Below, in pieces: positions 26,712 to 35,837 of a stretch of DNA of 64,000 nt (its first letter is position 1; every line of letters starts with the position of its first letter). The notes beneath the pieces were generated by a model, which made no database searches, was not told the DNA's origin, and saw nothing but the letters and a program-made list of their open reading frames with translations. The stretch comes from Streptomyces spinoverrucosus. Lineage in GTDB: Bacteria; Actinomycetota; Actinomycetes; Streptomycetales; Streptomycetaceae. The stretch covers positions 1 through 64,000 of the forward strand of contig NZ_BJND01000003.1 of NCBI RefSeq assembly GCF_006539505.1. Reading direction: 5' to 3'. The position numbers and the translations under genes are program-made.

Positions 26712-28211
26712 CTACGACGACGCCGCCGTGCGGTCGCGGCGTACGAGTCGCTTCAGCAGGGGCCAGGCCAGCAGCACGACGATCACCGCGTACACGGTCA
26801 CCGCGAACGGCGTGTTGACCAGGCCGGTGACGCTGCCGTCGCTGATCTGCAGGGCGCGGCGGAGCTGCTGCTCGGCGTTGGGGCCGAGGATGACGCCGAT
26901 GACAGCGGGCAGCACGGGCAGCCCGTAGCGGCGCATACCGAAGCCGATCAGGCCGATGATCAGCAGGATCACCAGGTCGACGACCTCGCCGCCGACCGCG
27001 TACGCGCCGACCGCCGCGAAGAAGAGGATCCCCGCGTAGAGGTACGGCCGCGGAATGCGCAGCAGCTTCGCCCACAGCGGCGCGAGCGGCAGGTTGAGGG
27101 CGAGCAGCAGCACCATGCCGACGAACAGCGAGGCGATCAGGCCCCACACCAGCTCGGGCTCGCGTTCGAAGAGCAGCGGGCCGGGCTGGATGCCGTACTG
27201 CTGGAAGGCAGCCAGCATCACCGCGGCGACCGCCGTGGTCGGCAAGCCCAGCGTGAGCATCGACACCAGCGTGCCGGCCGCCGAGGCCGACGCGGCGGAC
27301 TCGGGTCCGGCGACGCCCTCGATGGCGCCCTTGCCCCACTCGTCCTTGTGCTTCGACAGGCGCTTTTCGGTGACGTAGGAGAGGAAGGTGGGGATCTCGG
27401 CGCCGCCCGCGGGGATCGCGCCGAAGGGGAAGCCGATGAACGGGCCGCGCAGCCAGGACTTCCAGGTGCGCCGCACATCGCCGCGCCCCAGCCACGGTCG
27501 GCCCACCGGGATCGGCTCGGCCGGCCGGCGCCGCAGATGGGCGGCGACCCACAGGGCCTCGCCGATCGCGAACAGGCCGACCGCGACGATCACGACGTCG
27601 ATGCCGTCGGCGAGTTGGAGCGAGCCGAAGGTGAGTCTTTGCTGTCCGGTCATCTGGTCCAGGCCCACCAGACCCAGCGTCAGCCCGATGAGCAGCGAGG
27701 CGAGCCCGCGGATGCGGGAGGAGCCCAGGACGGATGTCACCGCGATGAAGGCGAGCACCATGATGGCGAAGTAGTCGGGTGCGCCGATGTCGACGGCGAG
27801 CCGGGCGACCGTCGGGGCGAGTGCGACCAGCAGGATGGTGCCGACCATGCCGCCGGCGAAGTGGCCGATGGCGGCGGCCGCCAGCGCCTGTGCGCCGCGC
27901 CCCGCCTTGGCCATCGGGTTGCCTTCCATCGCGGCGACCACGGCGGCGCTCTCACCGGGGGTGTTGAGCAGGATCGAGGTGGTCGAGCCGCCGAACATGG
28001 CGCCGTAGTAGATGCCCGCGAACATGATGAACGCGCCGATGGGGTCGAGTCCGTACGTCACCGGCAGCAGCAGCGCGACCGCCATGGCCGGGCCGATGCC
28101 GGGCAGGACGCCGATCGCGGTACCCAGCAGGACGCCCAGGGCGGCCCAGAGCAGGTTGATCGGGGTCAGTGCCGTGCCGAAGCCGTCCAGCAGGGAGTTG
28201 AGGGCGTTCAT
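26712..28211 (-). CDS. tctA: Tripartite tricarboxylate transporter, large permease TctA
   Basis: A 499-residue membrane protein with about twelve helices. Two family signatures are visible: [20 protein letters not shown] at the start and [20 protein letters not shown] soon after. It forms the transport channel of a TTT-type secondary transporter driven by an ion gradient and dependent on the TctC binding protein. The substrate is usually citrate, tartrate or another di- or tricarboxylate. Its start follows the tctB stop by one base. A CitA-type two-component pair lies divergently upstream of tctC. Confidence 0.95.
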   Translation of the reverse strand: MNALNSLLDGFGTALTPINLLWAALGVLLGTAIGVLPGIGPAMAVALLLPVTYGLDPIGAFIMFAGIYYGAMFGGSTTSILLNTPGESAAVVAAMEGNPMAKAGRGAQALAAAAIGHFAGGMVGTILLVALAPTVARLAVDIGAPDYFAIMVLAFIAVTSVLGSSRIRGLASLLIGLTLGLVGLDQMTGQQRLTFGSLQLADGIDVVIVAVGLFAIGEALWVAAHLRRRPAEPIPVGRPWLGRGDVRRTWKSWLRGPFIGFPFGAIPAGGAEIPTFLSYVTEKRLSKHKDEWGKGAIEGVAGPESAASASAAGTLVSMLTLGLPTTAVAAVMLAAFQQYGIQPGPLLFEREPELVWGLIASLFVGMVLLLALNLPLAPLWAKLLRIPRPYLYAGILFFAAVGAYAVGGEVVDLVILLIIGLIGFGMRRYGLPVLPAVIGVILGPNAEQQLRRALQISDGSVTGLVNTPFAVTVYAVIVVLLAWPLLKRLVRRDRTAASS

Positions 28212-28212
28212 C

Positions 28213-28752
28213 TCACAGCGCTCCCATCAGGGGGCCGCCGGGCAGCGGCACTCCGAGCAGGTTGTTGAACACGGCGTAGGTGACGAGGGACAGCACGGCC
28301 GCGATGAGCGGATCGCGGTCGAGGCGACGGCTGCCGAGGGCGAACGCGGCACCCCAGAAGAGGAGAGCGCCCGCGATGGGGAAGCCGAGCGGTTCGATGA
28401 GGACGGCGGCGCCCAGGAACACGCCGGCGAGCAGCAGGACCGTACGCCAGTCGGCGGGTTCGGACAGGTCGATGTCCTCGCCGGTCTCGGCCTGGCCGCG
28501 GCCGCCGCGCAGCACGTCGACGGCGAGCAGGGCGGCGATGAGCAGCAGTCCGGCGCCGACGACAATGGGCACGGTCTTGGGGCCGACGGGGCCGCGCTGG
28601 GCGATGTCGACGTCCATGGCGAGCGCGTCGGTGAGGACCAGCACGCCGAGGGCCAGCAGCAGGACGCAGACGCCGAGTTCGGAGTGGTCGCGAAGCCAGG
28701 AGCGGCGGGCGGAGGCGGGCGCCGGGGGGATGTCGGTGGTCTGAGTCGTCAC
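28213..28752 (-). CDS. tctB: Tripartite tricarboxylate transporter, small permease TctB
   Basis: A 179-residue membrane protein with four helices and a linker of acidic residues ([12 protein letters not shown]) between the first and second pairs, as in TctB. The GTG at 28752 overlaps the tctC stop (GTGA), and the stop is one base before tctA. It is poorly conserved across the family, so its identification relies on topology, size and position. It works with TctA in the membrane. Confidence 0.92.
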   Translation of the reverse strand: MTTQTTDIPPAPASARRSWLRDHSELGVCVLLLALGVLVLTDALAMDVDIAQRGPVGPKTVPIVVGAGLLLIAALLAVDVLRGGRGQAETGEDIDLSEPADWRTVLLLAGVFLGAAVLIEPLGFPIAGALLFWGAAFALGSRRLDRDPLIAAVLSLVTYAVFNNLLGVPLPGGPLMGAL

Positions 28753-29732
28753 AGTCCCAGCTCCTTCAGTACCGAGACCACACGCTGGTCCTGGGCGTTG
28801 AGGAAGTCCCCGAACTCCTCGCCGGACAGGAAGGCGTCGTCCCAGCCGTTCTGTTTCAGGGACGCCTGCCACTCGGGCGAGTCGTGGAGTTCCTCGATGA
28901 GGCGGACGAGTTTGTCGCGCTCCGCGTCGGTCAGGCCGGGCGGGGCGACGATGCCGCGCCAGTTGGTGAAGTTCACGTCGTAGCCCGCCTCTTGGAGGGT
29001 GGGCGCGTCCAGGCCGTCGACCCGCTCGGGGCCGGTGACCGCGAGGAGGCGCAGTTCGCCCGCCTTGATCTGGTCGAGGTACTCGCCGACGCCGGAGACG
29101 CCGAAGGCGACCTTGTTGCCGAGGATGGAGGCGAGGAGTTCGCCGCCGCCGTCGAACGGGATGTAGTTGACCTGCTTCGGGGAGATCCCGGCGGCCTGCG
29201 CCATCAGCATCGGCGCGAGGTGGTCGGGGCCGCCGGGTGAGGAGCCGCCGCCGACCGGGAGTTTGCCGGGGTCGGCCTTCCAGGCGTCGATGAGGTCGTC
29301 GATGGTCCGGTACGGGGAGTCCTTGGCGACCACCACGACGTCCTGTTCCTCGGTGAGGCGGGCGATCGGGGTGGTGTCGGCGAGGGTCTTGGGCGCGTCG
29401 TTGGAGCGGACGGCGCCGACGACGCCGAGCCCCATCGACATCGCGAGCTTGCCGTTGCCGTGCTCACTGACCAGGCGGGTGAGGCCGACGGTGCCGCCGG
29501 CGCCGGGCAGGTTGAACACCTCGATGTTGGGGGTGAGTCCGGCGTCCTCGGCGTTCTTGGCGGCCGTACGGGCGGTGATGTCGTAGCCGCCGCCGGGTGT
29601 GTTGGGGACCATGAAGCGCAGGCCGGGGATCTGGGTGCCGGTCTCGGTGCTGCTGCCGGTGGTCAGCAGCGGTGGTCCGAGGAGGACGAGCACGGCGGCC
29701 CCGAACAGGGCGAGGGGGGTGCGCAGGCGCAC
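28749..29732 (-). CDS. tctC: Tripartite tricarboxylate transporter, binding protein TctC
   Basis: A 327-residue extracytoplasmic binding protein. A hydrophobic N-terminus (LALFGAAVLVLLGPPLL) precedes the mature family start GLRFMVPNTPGGGYDITART, the standard TctC/Bug ligand loop. ALADTTPIARLTEEQDVVVV-like and SSPGGPDHLAPM segments follow. There is no lipobox cysteine, so it may be released or membrane-anchored by its N-terminus. I chose GTG 29732 because AGGTGG lies 8 nt upstream; ATG 29804 would add a poorly hydrophobic extension. It is the first gene of tctCBA and is read away from the sensor kinase. Confidence 0.9.
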   Translation of the reverse strand: MRLRTPLALFGAAVLVLLGPPLLTTGSSTETGTQIPGLRFMVPNTPGGGYDITARTAAKNAEDAGLTPNIEVFNLPGAGGTVGLTRLVSEHGNGKLAMSMGLGVVGAVRSNDAPKTLADTTPIARLTEEQDVVVVAKDSPYRTIDDLIDAWKADPGKLPVGGGSSPGGPDHLAPMLMAQAAGISPKQVNYIPFDGGGELLASILGNKVAFGVSGVGEYLDQIKAGELRLLAVTGPERVDGLDAPTLQEAGYDVNFTNWRGIVAPPGLTDAERDKLVRLIEELHDSPEWQASLKQNGWDDAFLSGEEFGDFLNAQDQRVVSVLKELGL

Positions 29733-29856
29733 GAGTGCCACCACCTGTCGGTTGGTCGATGCGGTTGGGGAAAGCCCTGTGGGGGAGGGTGAGGTGGGCC
29801 ACATGTTGCCCCCGCGTTAACGGGCTGTCCCGCTTGCGGAACCAACGAAGGTTTTG

Positions 29857-29884
29857 GTCTTTGTGTCAACTTCGTCTTTGTGTC
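29857..29884. promoter_or_regulatory. 17-bp-spaced direct repeats, probable response-regulator sites
   Basis: GTCTTTGTGTC occurs at 29857-29867 and again at 29874-29884, start to start 17 bp apart, in the AT-richer gap between divergent tctC and the kinase gene. This is a plausible binding region for the CitB-type regulator encoded at 31872. Confidence 0.55.
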
Positions 29885-30000
29885 GACGGCGCCCGCGGCT
29901 GCCGTCTTGCCGGCGACCGGTCTCTTTCCTCCGGCGCAGGTGGAGGCCATGATGGGGCGACCCCGCCCCGGAAGCCCCCTGCCGAAAGATCGAGTACGTC

Positions 30001-31875
30001 GTGGTCGCCACCTTCCGTCGTCAGACCCTCGCCGGCGAGATGCTGGTGCTCCAGCTCGCCATCGTGGTGGTCGTGCTGGTGGCGATCGCCGCGGTCTCGC
30101 TGGCCCAGTCGGAGGCGACCTTCGACCGGGTGGAGGGCCGCCGGGTGAGCGCGCTGGCCGAGCAGCTGGCGGCGAATCCGCTGGTGCGCGGCCAGCTGGT
30201 GCTGCCGTTGCCGCGGGAGGCGCTGGCGCCGCTGGTGAACGCCACGCAGTCGCAGTCCGGGGTGACCTCGGTCACGGTGGCGGACGCGGAGGGGCGGATC
30301 GTCAGTTCCACGGACCCGACGGCGATCGGCAAGGCGCTGCCGCTCGGGGACGGCGCGGTCGAGGGGCGCGGCTGGTCGGGCGAGCTGTCGCTGGACGGCG
30401 GGCGCGAGCGGGTGGCTCAGGTGCCGGTGCTGGGGGCGACGCGGGAGAACCTCGGTGAGCACCTGGGCACGGTGATGATCGGCGAGGCCTCCCCCACCGT
30501 GTGGCAGCGGCTGAGTGGCGCCTCCTCGTATCTCCTCGCCTATCTGGGCATCGCGAGCGGGCTGGGGCTGGCCGGGTCCCTGCTGCTGGCTCGGCGGGTC
30601 AAGCGGCAGACGCTCGGCCTGGAGCCGCGGGAGATCGCGGGGCTGGCCGAGCACCGGGAGGCGATGCTGTACGGGATCGCCGAGGGTGTGGTCGCTCTCG
30701 ATCCGCAGCACCGGCTGACGCTGGTGAACGAGGTGGGGCGGCGGTTGCTCGACCTGCCCGAGGACTGCGTGGGGCGGAGCCTGGCCGACCTCGGTGTCGA
30801 GGGGCGGCTGCGGGACGTGCTGGCCGGGGACCGGGACGGTGCGGCCGACAAGCGGGACGAGGTGGTCATCCGGCGCGGTCGGGTCCTGGTCATGAACCGG
30901 ATGACGGTACGCAAGGACGGGCGGCTGCTCGGCTCGGTCACCACCCTGCGGGACCGTACCGAACTGGCGCGGCTGGAGCGGGAGATCGGCTCCTTCCGCA
31001 GCTCGTCCGAGCTGCTGCGCGCCCAGGCGCACGAGTTCGCCAACCAGCTGCACACCATCTCCGGGCTGATCCAGATCGGCGAGCAGGAGGAGGTGGTGCG
31101 CTACATCCGCGCCCTGAACCAGCACCGCCAGTCCCTGGACATCACCCTCAGCCGCCGCGTCCGCGACACCACGGTGGCCGCCCTCCTCATGGCGAAGTCC
31201 TCCCAGGCCGCCGAACGCAAGGTCCACCTGCGCATCTCGGACCACACAGCCCTCGACCGCCTGACACCGGAGGACGCGGCGGACGTGGCGACGGTGGTGG
31301 GCAACCTGGTGGACAACGCGGTGGATGCGGCGGCGGGAGGTGCCGGGCGATCGGACAGTGGGGGTGAGTCCTGGGGCGGCAGCGAACCGGGCGGAGGCGA
31401 TGAGGACGGGCGTGACGGCCGACCCGACGGGGGCGACGAGGACCGGCGTGACGGCCAGCCCGGCGGGAGCGATGAAGACCGGCGTGACGGCCAGCCCGGC
31501 GGGGGCGACGAGGACCGGCGTGACGGCCGACCCGGCGGCCGCCGTCAAGCCTCGGGCAGCGGTCAACCCGGCGGTCGGCGTGAGGCGTGGGTCGAGGTTG
31601 AGTTGCGGCAGGATGCCGCCAGTGTGGAGATCGCTGTGCGGGACTCCGGGCCAGGTGTGGCGCCTGAGCTGGCGCGGGAGGTGTTCTCGCACGGCTTCAC
31701 CACCAAGGCCGCCCAGAACGGCGAGCGCGGGATCGGCCTGGCGCTGACCCGGCTGGTCTGCGAGCGTCACGGCGGGGAGATCTCGGTGCGCAACACACCC
31801 GACGGCGCCCTGTTCACCGCACGCATGACCGTCAGCCACCTCACCGACGCGGTGGCGGAAGGAGCGGGCCGATGA
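30001..31875 (+). CDS. CitA/DcuS-type sensor histidine kinase with repeat insertion
   Basis: A 624-residue membrane kinase. TM1 spans about residues 13-34, an extracytoplasmic PAS-like sensor about 35-175, TM2 about 176-197, and a cytoplasmic PAS domain follows (LYGIAEGVVALDPQHRLTLV). The phospho-acceptor is H344 in AQAHEFANQLHTI, the DcuS/CitA-type box. The ATPase has an N box (NLVDNAVDAA), D box (DSGPGVAPE) and G box (GERGIGLAL). A hydrophilic insertion with four 12-residue repeats lies between the N and D boxes. It overlaps the response regulator by ATGA and is divergent from tctCBA, so it probably senses the transported carboxylate. Confidence 0.92.
   Translation: MVATFRRQTLAGEMLVLQLAIVVVVLVAIAAVSLAQSEATFDRVEGRRVSALAEQLAANPLVRGQLVLPLPREALAPLVNATQSQSGVTSVTVADAEGRIVSSTDPTAIGKALPLGDGAVEGRGWSGELSLDGGRERVAQVPVLGATRENLGEHLGTVMIGEASPTVWQRLSGASSYLLAYLGIASGLGLAGSLLLARRVKRQTLGLEPREIAGLAEHREAMLYGIAEGVVALDPQHRLTLVNEVGRRLLDLPEDCVGRSLADLGVEGRLRDVLAGDRDGAADKRDEVVIRRGRVLVMNRMTVRKDGRLLGSVTTLRDRTELARLEREIGSFRSSSELLRAQAHEFANQLHTISGLIQIGEQEEVVRYIRALNQHRQSLDITLSRRVRDTTVAALLMAKSSQAAERKVHLRISDHTALDRLTPEDAADVATVVGNLVDNAVDAAAGGAGRSDSGGESWGGSEPGGGDEDGRDGRPDGGDEDRRDGQPGGSDEDRRDGQPGGGDEDRRDGRPGGRRQASGSGQPGGRREAWVEVELRQDAASVEIAVRDSGPGVAPELAREVFSHGFTTKAAQNGERGIGLALTRLVCERHGGEISVRNTPDGALFTARMTVSHLTDAVAEGAGR
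31393..31536 (+). repeat. 36-bp tandem repeat (4 copies) inside the kinase ATPase domain
   Basis: Four 36-bp units encode GGDEDRRDGQPG-like dodecapeptides at residues 465-512 of the kinase. Units 2 to 4 are almost identical and unit 1 has diverged. The insert is in frame, acidic/basic and glycine-rich, and probably forms a disordered loop. Confidence 0.9.
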
Positions 31876-32582
31876 CCGGCAGAGAGGAAACGTCCGGTAC
31901 GCCGGACGCGATCGACGTCCTCGTGGTCGACGACGACTTCATGGTGGCCAGGGTGCACCGCGCCTTCGTCGAACGGGTCAGTCCGTTCCGCGTGGTCGGC
32001 GTCGCCAGCAGTGGCCGGCAGGCCATCGACGCCGTCGACGAGCTGCGCCCCGACCTCGTCCTGCTCGACCTGTATCTGCCGGACATGTTCGGCCTGGACG
32101 TCATCCCCCGGCTGCGCACCGCCGGCCACGACTGCGACGTCATGGTGATCAGCGCCGCCCGCGAGGCCGACACGGTACGCGGTGCCGTGCGCCATGGCGT
32201 GGTCGACTACCTGCTCAAGCCGTTCGAGTTCGAGGACCTGCGGGCCCGCCTGGAGCGGTACGCCGCCCAGCGCGGCCGTCTGCTGACCACCGTCGTACGC
32301 GGCCAGGCGGACGTGGACCGTGTCCTGGCCGGAGCCGCGCCCACGCCTGCCGCGGGCGGGCTGCCCAAGGGCATGAGCGTGGAGACCGCCGAACTCATCG
32401 AGCGCGCCCTGCGCACCGCCGACGGCACCCTCTCCGCCACCGAGTGCGCCACCCTGACCGGCGTCTCCCGCGTCAGCGCCCGCCGCTACCTGGAGTACTT
32501 CCACACCACCGGCAACGCCGACGTGTCCCTGCGGTACGGCGTGGCCGGACGGCCCGAGCGGCGGTACAGCTGGCGCGTGTGA
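31872..32582 (+). CDS. CitB/DcuR-type response regulator
   Basis: A 236-residue regulator. The receiver domain has acidic residues D20-D22 (VLVVDDDF), phospho-acceptor D66 (LVLLDLYLPD) and K116 (YLLKPFEF). The C-terminal HTH (SATECATLTGVSRVSARRYL) is of the CitB/DcuR type and ends in RYGVAGRPERRYSW, a frequent tail in this family. Its start overlaps the kinase stop. It likely activates tctCBA through the 11-bp direct repeats at 29857-29884. Confidence 0.93.
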   Translation: MTGREETSGTPDAIDVLVVDDDFMVARVHRAFVERVSPFRVVGVASSGRQAIDAVDELRPDLVLLDLYLPDMFGLDVIPRLRTAGHDCDVMVISAAREADTVRGAVRHGVVDYLLKPFEFEDLRARLERYAAQRGRLLTTVVRGQADVDRVLAGAAPTPAAGGLPKGMSVETAELIERALRTADGTLSATECATLTGVSRVSARRYLEYFHTTGNADVSLRYGVAGRPERRYSWRV

Positions 32583-32678
32583 GCACGGCCCCGCCCGTGT
32601 TAGTCCGCCGCGCGCAGGGCACTCGTGCGGCGGCGGGTCTCATCCGGAGCCGCCGTGCTCACGCAGGAGGCAAGGATC

Positions 32679-33242
32679 ATGGGACATGGTGGAAACGTCA
32701 TCGACGAGCTGGTGACCGATCACCGAGAGGTCGAGGAGCTGTTCGGTCGCATCGAGGCGCTGCCGCCCGGTGAGAAGGACCGCAAGCTCCACGCCGACCA
32801 GGTCACGATGGAGCTGGTCCGGCACTCGGTGGCCGAGGAGGCCTACCTCTACCCCGCGGTACGCGAGCACGTGCCGAACGGCGACGCCCTGGCCGACAAG
32901 GAGATCGACGACCACTCCAAGGCCGAGCAGATCATGAAGGACCTGGAGAGCTGCGACGCGGACGACCCCGAGTTCGACCGCCTCATCGGCATGCTCATGA
33001 ACGAGATCCGCGCGCACGTGGCCGACGAGGAGGAGAACCTCTTCCCCAAGCTGCGCGCCGCGTGTTCGCCGCAGGCGCTGGAGGAGCTGGGCGACAAGGT
33101 CCGCCAGGCGAAGATGATCGCACCAACCCGTCCGCACCCGTCGGCCCCGGACAAGCCGCCGCTGAACAAGCTGCTGGCGCCGGGCGCGGGGCTCGTGGAC
33201 CGGGTGCGGGACGCGCTGACGGGTCGCGGGAAAGAGGCGTGA
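32679..33242 (+). CDS. Hemerythrin HHE-domain protein
   Basis: A 187-residue cytoplasmic protein with a four-helix hemerythrin-like bundle. Iron-ligand motifs are visible as DHREVEELF, RHSVAEEAYLYP, DDHSKAEQIM and HVADEEENLFP. The last 45 residues (RPHPSAPDKPPLNKLLAPG) form an extra proline-rich tail. These proteins bind O2, NO or iron, or sense redox state; the exact role is unknown. AGGAGG lies 8 nt before ATG 32679, giving a confident start. It is monocistronic. Confidence 0.92.
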   Translation: MGHGGNVIDELVTDHREVEELFGRIEALPPGEKDRKLHADQVTMELVRHSVAEEAYLYPAVREHVPNGDALADKEIDDHSKAEQIMKDLESCDADDPEFDRLIGMLMNEIRAHVADEEENLFPKLRAACSPQALEELGDKVRQAKMIAPTRPHPSAPDKPPLNKLLAPGAGLVDRVRDALTGRGKEA

Positions 33243-33306
33243 ACCGACGGCAAACCGAGTGAACCGCCGAGGCTGTCCGGCCGGCGGAGGCCCGTCGGCC
33301 ACGGCC

Positions 33307-33936
33307 TCAGGCGATCAGCGCCTGCCCCGGCCCCAGCCGGTCCAGCAGCCCGTCCTGGTGCAGCTCGGCGACCGGTGCCAGGAGGTCGGGGTGGCGCAAC
33401 AGCGCCGCCGCCCGCCGGTCGCTCGCGTCGGGCGCGAGCAGGCGGCGGAACTCCGTCGGTATCCCGGTCGTATGACTGCCGTCGGCCAGCGCGGCCACCG
33501 CCAGGTGGGCAAGCTCGGGGTCGGTGAGCAGGCAGGCGGCCCAGCTCGCCACGACCTCGTCCACCCAGGTCCGCCAGGCGTAGGCGTCCGGGTCGTCCGC
33601 CCCGCCCGCGTCCGCGCCGGTGATCCAGTCGAGCCGGTCGGAGCCTCCGGGCCCCGCCATCCCGACCAGCGCGGCGTCCATCTGCGTCGGATACCGCAGC
33701 CACGCCGCGACGGTCACGGCCTGCCGCGCCTGCACCTCGCACAGGGCGGAGGCCAGGGCTCCGCCGGACGCCGGGTAGGCGCGCGTGAGCCACTGGGCGG
33801 TCGCCGCGATGAGGGGGGAGAGATCTGCGAGCACTGCCGAGCCGTCCGAGTCCTGGGTGCGGAGGGGCGTCCGCGCCGTGTGCGAGGGGATGGGTCTGGC
33901 CAAAAACGGTAGCCCGCGACCCTGGGGTGACGACAT
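33307..33936 (-). CDS. Hypothetical protein
   Basis: A 209-residue, probably soluble helical protein without a recognised domain. The N-terminal 30 residues are low-confidence; from VLADLSPLIAATAQWLTRAY the composition and codon bias look like a real actinomycete protein with alternating helices. An inner start is possible. It lies convergent to the hemerythrin gene and divergent from the gene at 34115. No function is proposed. Confidence 0.6.
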   Translation of the reverse strand: MSSPQGRGLPFLARPIPSHTARTPLRTQDSDGSAVLADLSPLIAATAQWLTRAYPASGGALASALCEVQARQAVTVAAWLRYPTQMDAALVGMAGPGGSDRLDWITGADAGGADDPDAYAWRTWVDEVVASWAACLLTDPELAHLAVAALADGSHTTGIPTEFRRLLAPDASDRRAAALLRHPDLLAPVAELHQDGLLDRLGPGQALIA

Positions 33937-34114
33937 GGCTCGGAGCTCATCGATGGCGTGGTTTCGGACACACGTCCGGGACCCCGTTGGGTGTCACACG
34001 GTCGATGCACCCGGGTGGCGAGGCGTCGGGGCGGGACCTAGTAATGGTCAGGGACATCGCGTGTCGCGCTTCGGCAGCGCAGGAGCGGCCGCACGAACTC
34101 CCTTGGAGCTCAGG

Positions 34115-35416
34115 ATGACCACGCGTTCTTCACCAGAGCAGTCGAACCCGTCCGACATAGTCTTCGGCGAGCCCGCCCCCGTCGGCGAGCCGCCGCCGTC
34201 CGCTGCCGCCCTCGTCGGCACCGCACCTGTCGGCGAACCGGCACCCGCTACCGCCCTCGTCGGCGAGCCACCGACCGGTACCACCCCGGCCGTCGGCACG
34301 GCGTCCGCCATGGGTGCAGCGCTCGGCAGCGACCCTTCGGCCCTCCTCGGATCCGCGCACCCGCTGGACGACACCGCTCCCCAGCGCCCCGCCGCGCCCG
34401 ACCCCGGCGCGGGCGGCAGTGTGCCGGATTCGGCGTTCCTGGATCCGGTCGGTGACCTCGTCCATGCCGCGGTCAGCGATCGGCCGCTGGAGGAGATCGT
34501 CCGGCTGGTCACGCTGATGGAGCAGTCGCCTGAGTACGCGCAGACCGTCGGCGCCGTGCTGCGGGCGGTCGCGTTGGACCGTCCCGTCGAGGACGTGGCC
34601 CGACTGGTCGTCGAGTTGACCCGGCCGCCGCGCGAGGCGGACAGCGCGGACGAAACGATCCGCGTGGCGGTCGAGCGACGGTGCCTTGAGGACGTGTCCC
34701 GGCTGATGGCGCTGCTGCACCAGGCCTCGCTGCAGCCGCACTGCGGACAGGAGGCGGTTCGCGCGGCGGCCACCGGGCGGCCCATAGAGGAACTCGTGGA
34801 GCTGATCGGCCGGCTGGCCCAGGAACGGCAGTGCGAGGCGGAAGCGGCGGCGGACGTGCGGCCGCTCGCCGAGGGCACCCCGGAGACGGCTTTCGCACAG
34901 GCCGCGATGCCTGCGCCGGACTCGGAGGTGGCGCGTCCGCGCGCCAGGCGGCACCTGCGCATACGGCGCGCGCGTCCCCCGGCGCAGCCCAAGAGGCCGG
35001 TCTTCTGGCCGAGTTGGCTCGCTGCTGCGGCGCTCGTCGTGTGCGGTGCGGCGTACTTCCCGCTGCGCCGGGACGGCGCGCCGCTCAGCGTCTTCGCGGT
35101 CACGCTCGGCATGTCCGGGCTGTGCCTGACGCTCGCCGTGGTGCTGGCGCTGCGGACCAGTGTCGCGGCACTGATGACGGGCATGCTGCTGCCGGCGGGG
35201 CTGGCAGGTGCCGGGCTTCTGGAGAGCCGGGTCCATTCGGCGGGGCTTTCGCAGGCCATGCACCTCACGGTGGCCCCACCCTGGAGCGCAGGCCTCACGG
35301 CGGTGTCCGCCTCACTGGCCTCACTGGCGGCCCTGCTCCTGCTGCTGATGGTCCAGGTGGCGGAGCGCTATCCGGCAGTGCATCCGACAGCCGAGGCGAG
35401 CCGGGCTGCGGAGTGA
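34115..35416 (+). CDS. Streptomyces membrane protein with repeated helical motifs
   Basis: A 433-residue protein. Residues 1-105 are Pro/Ala-rich and disordered, with imperfect VGEPAPA-type repeats. Residues about 110-245 contain four copies of a 35-40-residue unit whose core reads RPLEEIVRLVTLM, RPVEDVARLVVEL, RCLEDVSRLMALL and RPIEELVELIGRL. A basic stretch follows, then four hydrophobic helices at the C-terminus. I recognise this architecture as genus-typical but of unknown function. The N-terminus has no signal peptide, so the repeats probably face the cytoplasm. GGAG lies 6 nt before ATG 34115. Confidence 0.8.
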   Translation: MTTRSSPEQSNPSDIVFGEPAPVGEPPPSAAALVGTAPVGEPAPATALVGEPPTGTTPAVGTASAMGAALGSDPSALLGSAHPLDDTAPQRPAAPDPGAGGSVPDSAFLDPVGDLVHAAVSDRPLEEIVRLVTLMEQSPEYAQTVGAVLRAVALDRPVEDVARLVVELTRPPREADSADETIRVAVERRCLEDVSRLMALLHQASLQPHCGQEAVRAAATGRPIEELVELIGRLAQERQCEAEAAADVRPLAEGTPETAFAQAAMPAPDSEVARPRARRHLRIRRARPPAQPKRPVFWPSWLAAAALVVCGAAYFPLRRDGAPLSVFAVTLGMSGLCLTLAVVLALRTSVAALMTGMLLPAGLAGAGLLESRVHSAGLSQAMHLTVAPPWSAGLTAVSASLASLAALLLLLMVQVAERYPAVHPTAEASRAAE

Positions 35417-35450
35417 TCGGCCCCGTCGGGGTGGGGCGGACGACCACCCG

Positions 35451-35738
35451 GGCTGGGCGGATGCCGCGCGTGCGGATGACCGGACCGCCGGTGCGGGCTG
35501 ACGCAGGAGCCTCTGGAGACCCCAGAGGCCGCGATCGCAGAGCCGGGGCTGGGCGGATACCACGCCTGCGGACGACCGGACCGCCGGTGCCGGCTGACGC
35601 AGGCGCCTCCGGAGACCCCGGAGGCCGCGATCGCCGAGCCGGGACCGGGCGGATACCGCGCCTGCGGACGACCGGCCCGCCGGTGCGGGCTGACGCGGGA
35701 ACCCGGACGGTCGCGATCGCCGAGCTGAGGCTGGGCGG
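35451..35738. repeat. 96-bp tandem repeat with internal hairpin
   Basis: Units start at 35451, 35547, 35643 and (partial) 35729; lengths are 96, 96 and 86 bp. Units 1 and 2 each hold an 8-bp hairpin with an AGACC loop: GCCTCTGG/CCAGAGGC at 35509-35529 and GCCTCCGG/CCGGAGGC at 35605-35625. One pair has changed on both sides, keeping the stem. Unit 3 has lost the hairpin through a 10-bp deletion. The stretch 35417-36096 has no convincing gene. Confidence 0.9.
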
Positions 35739-35837
35739 ATGCGGGCGGCTCCGCCCCCGGCTCCATCAGCCCCTACAGCCACATCAGCCCTGCGGCTCCA
35801 TCAGCCCCAGGGCCCGGCGCACACGGCCCCATCGGCA

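Noticed and set aside
33785..34114. N-terminal extension of the repeat protein at 34115
   Set aside because: It would run antisense through the gene at 33307-33936, while GGAG sits 6 nt before ATG 34115.
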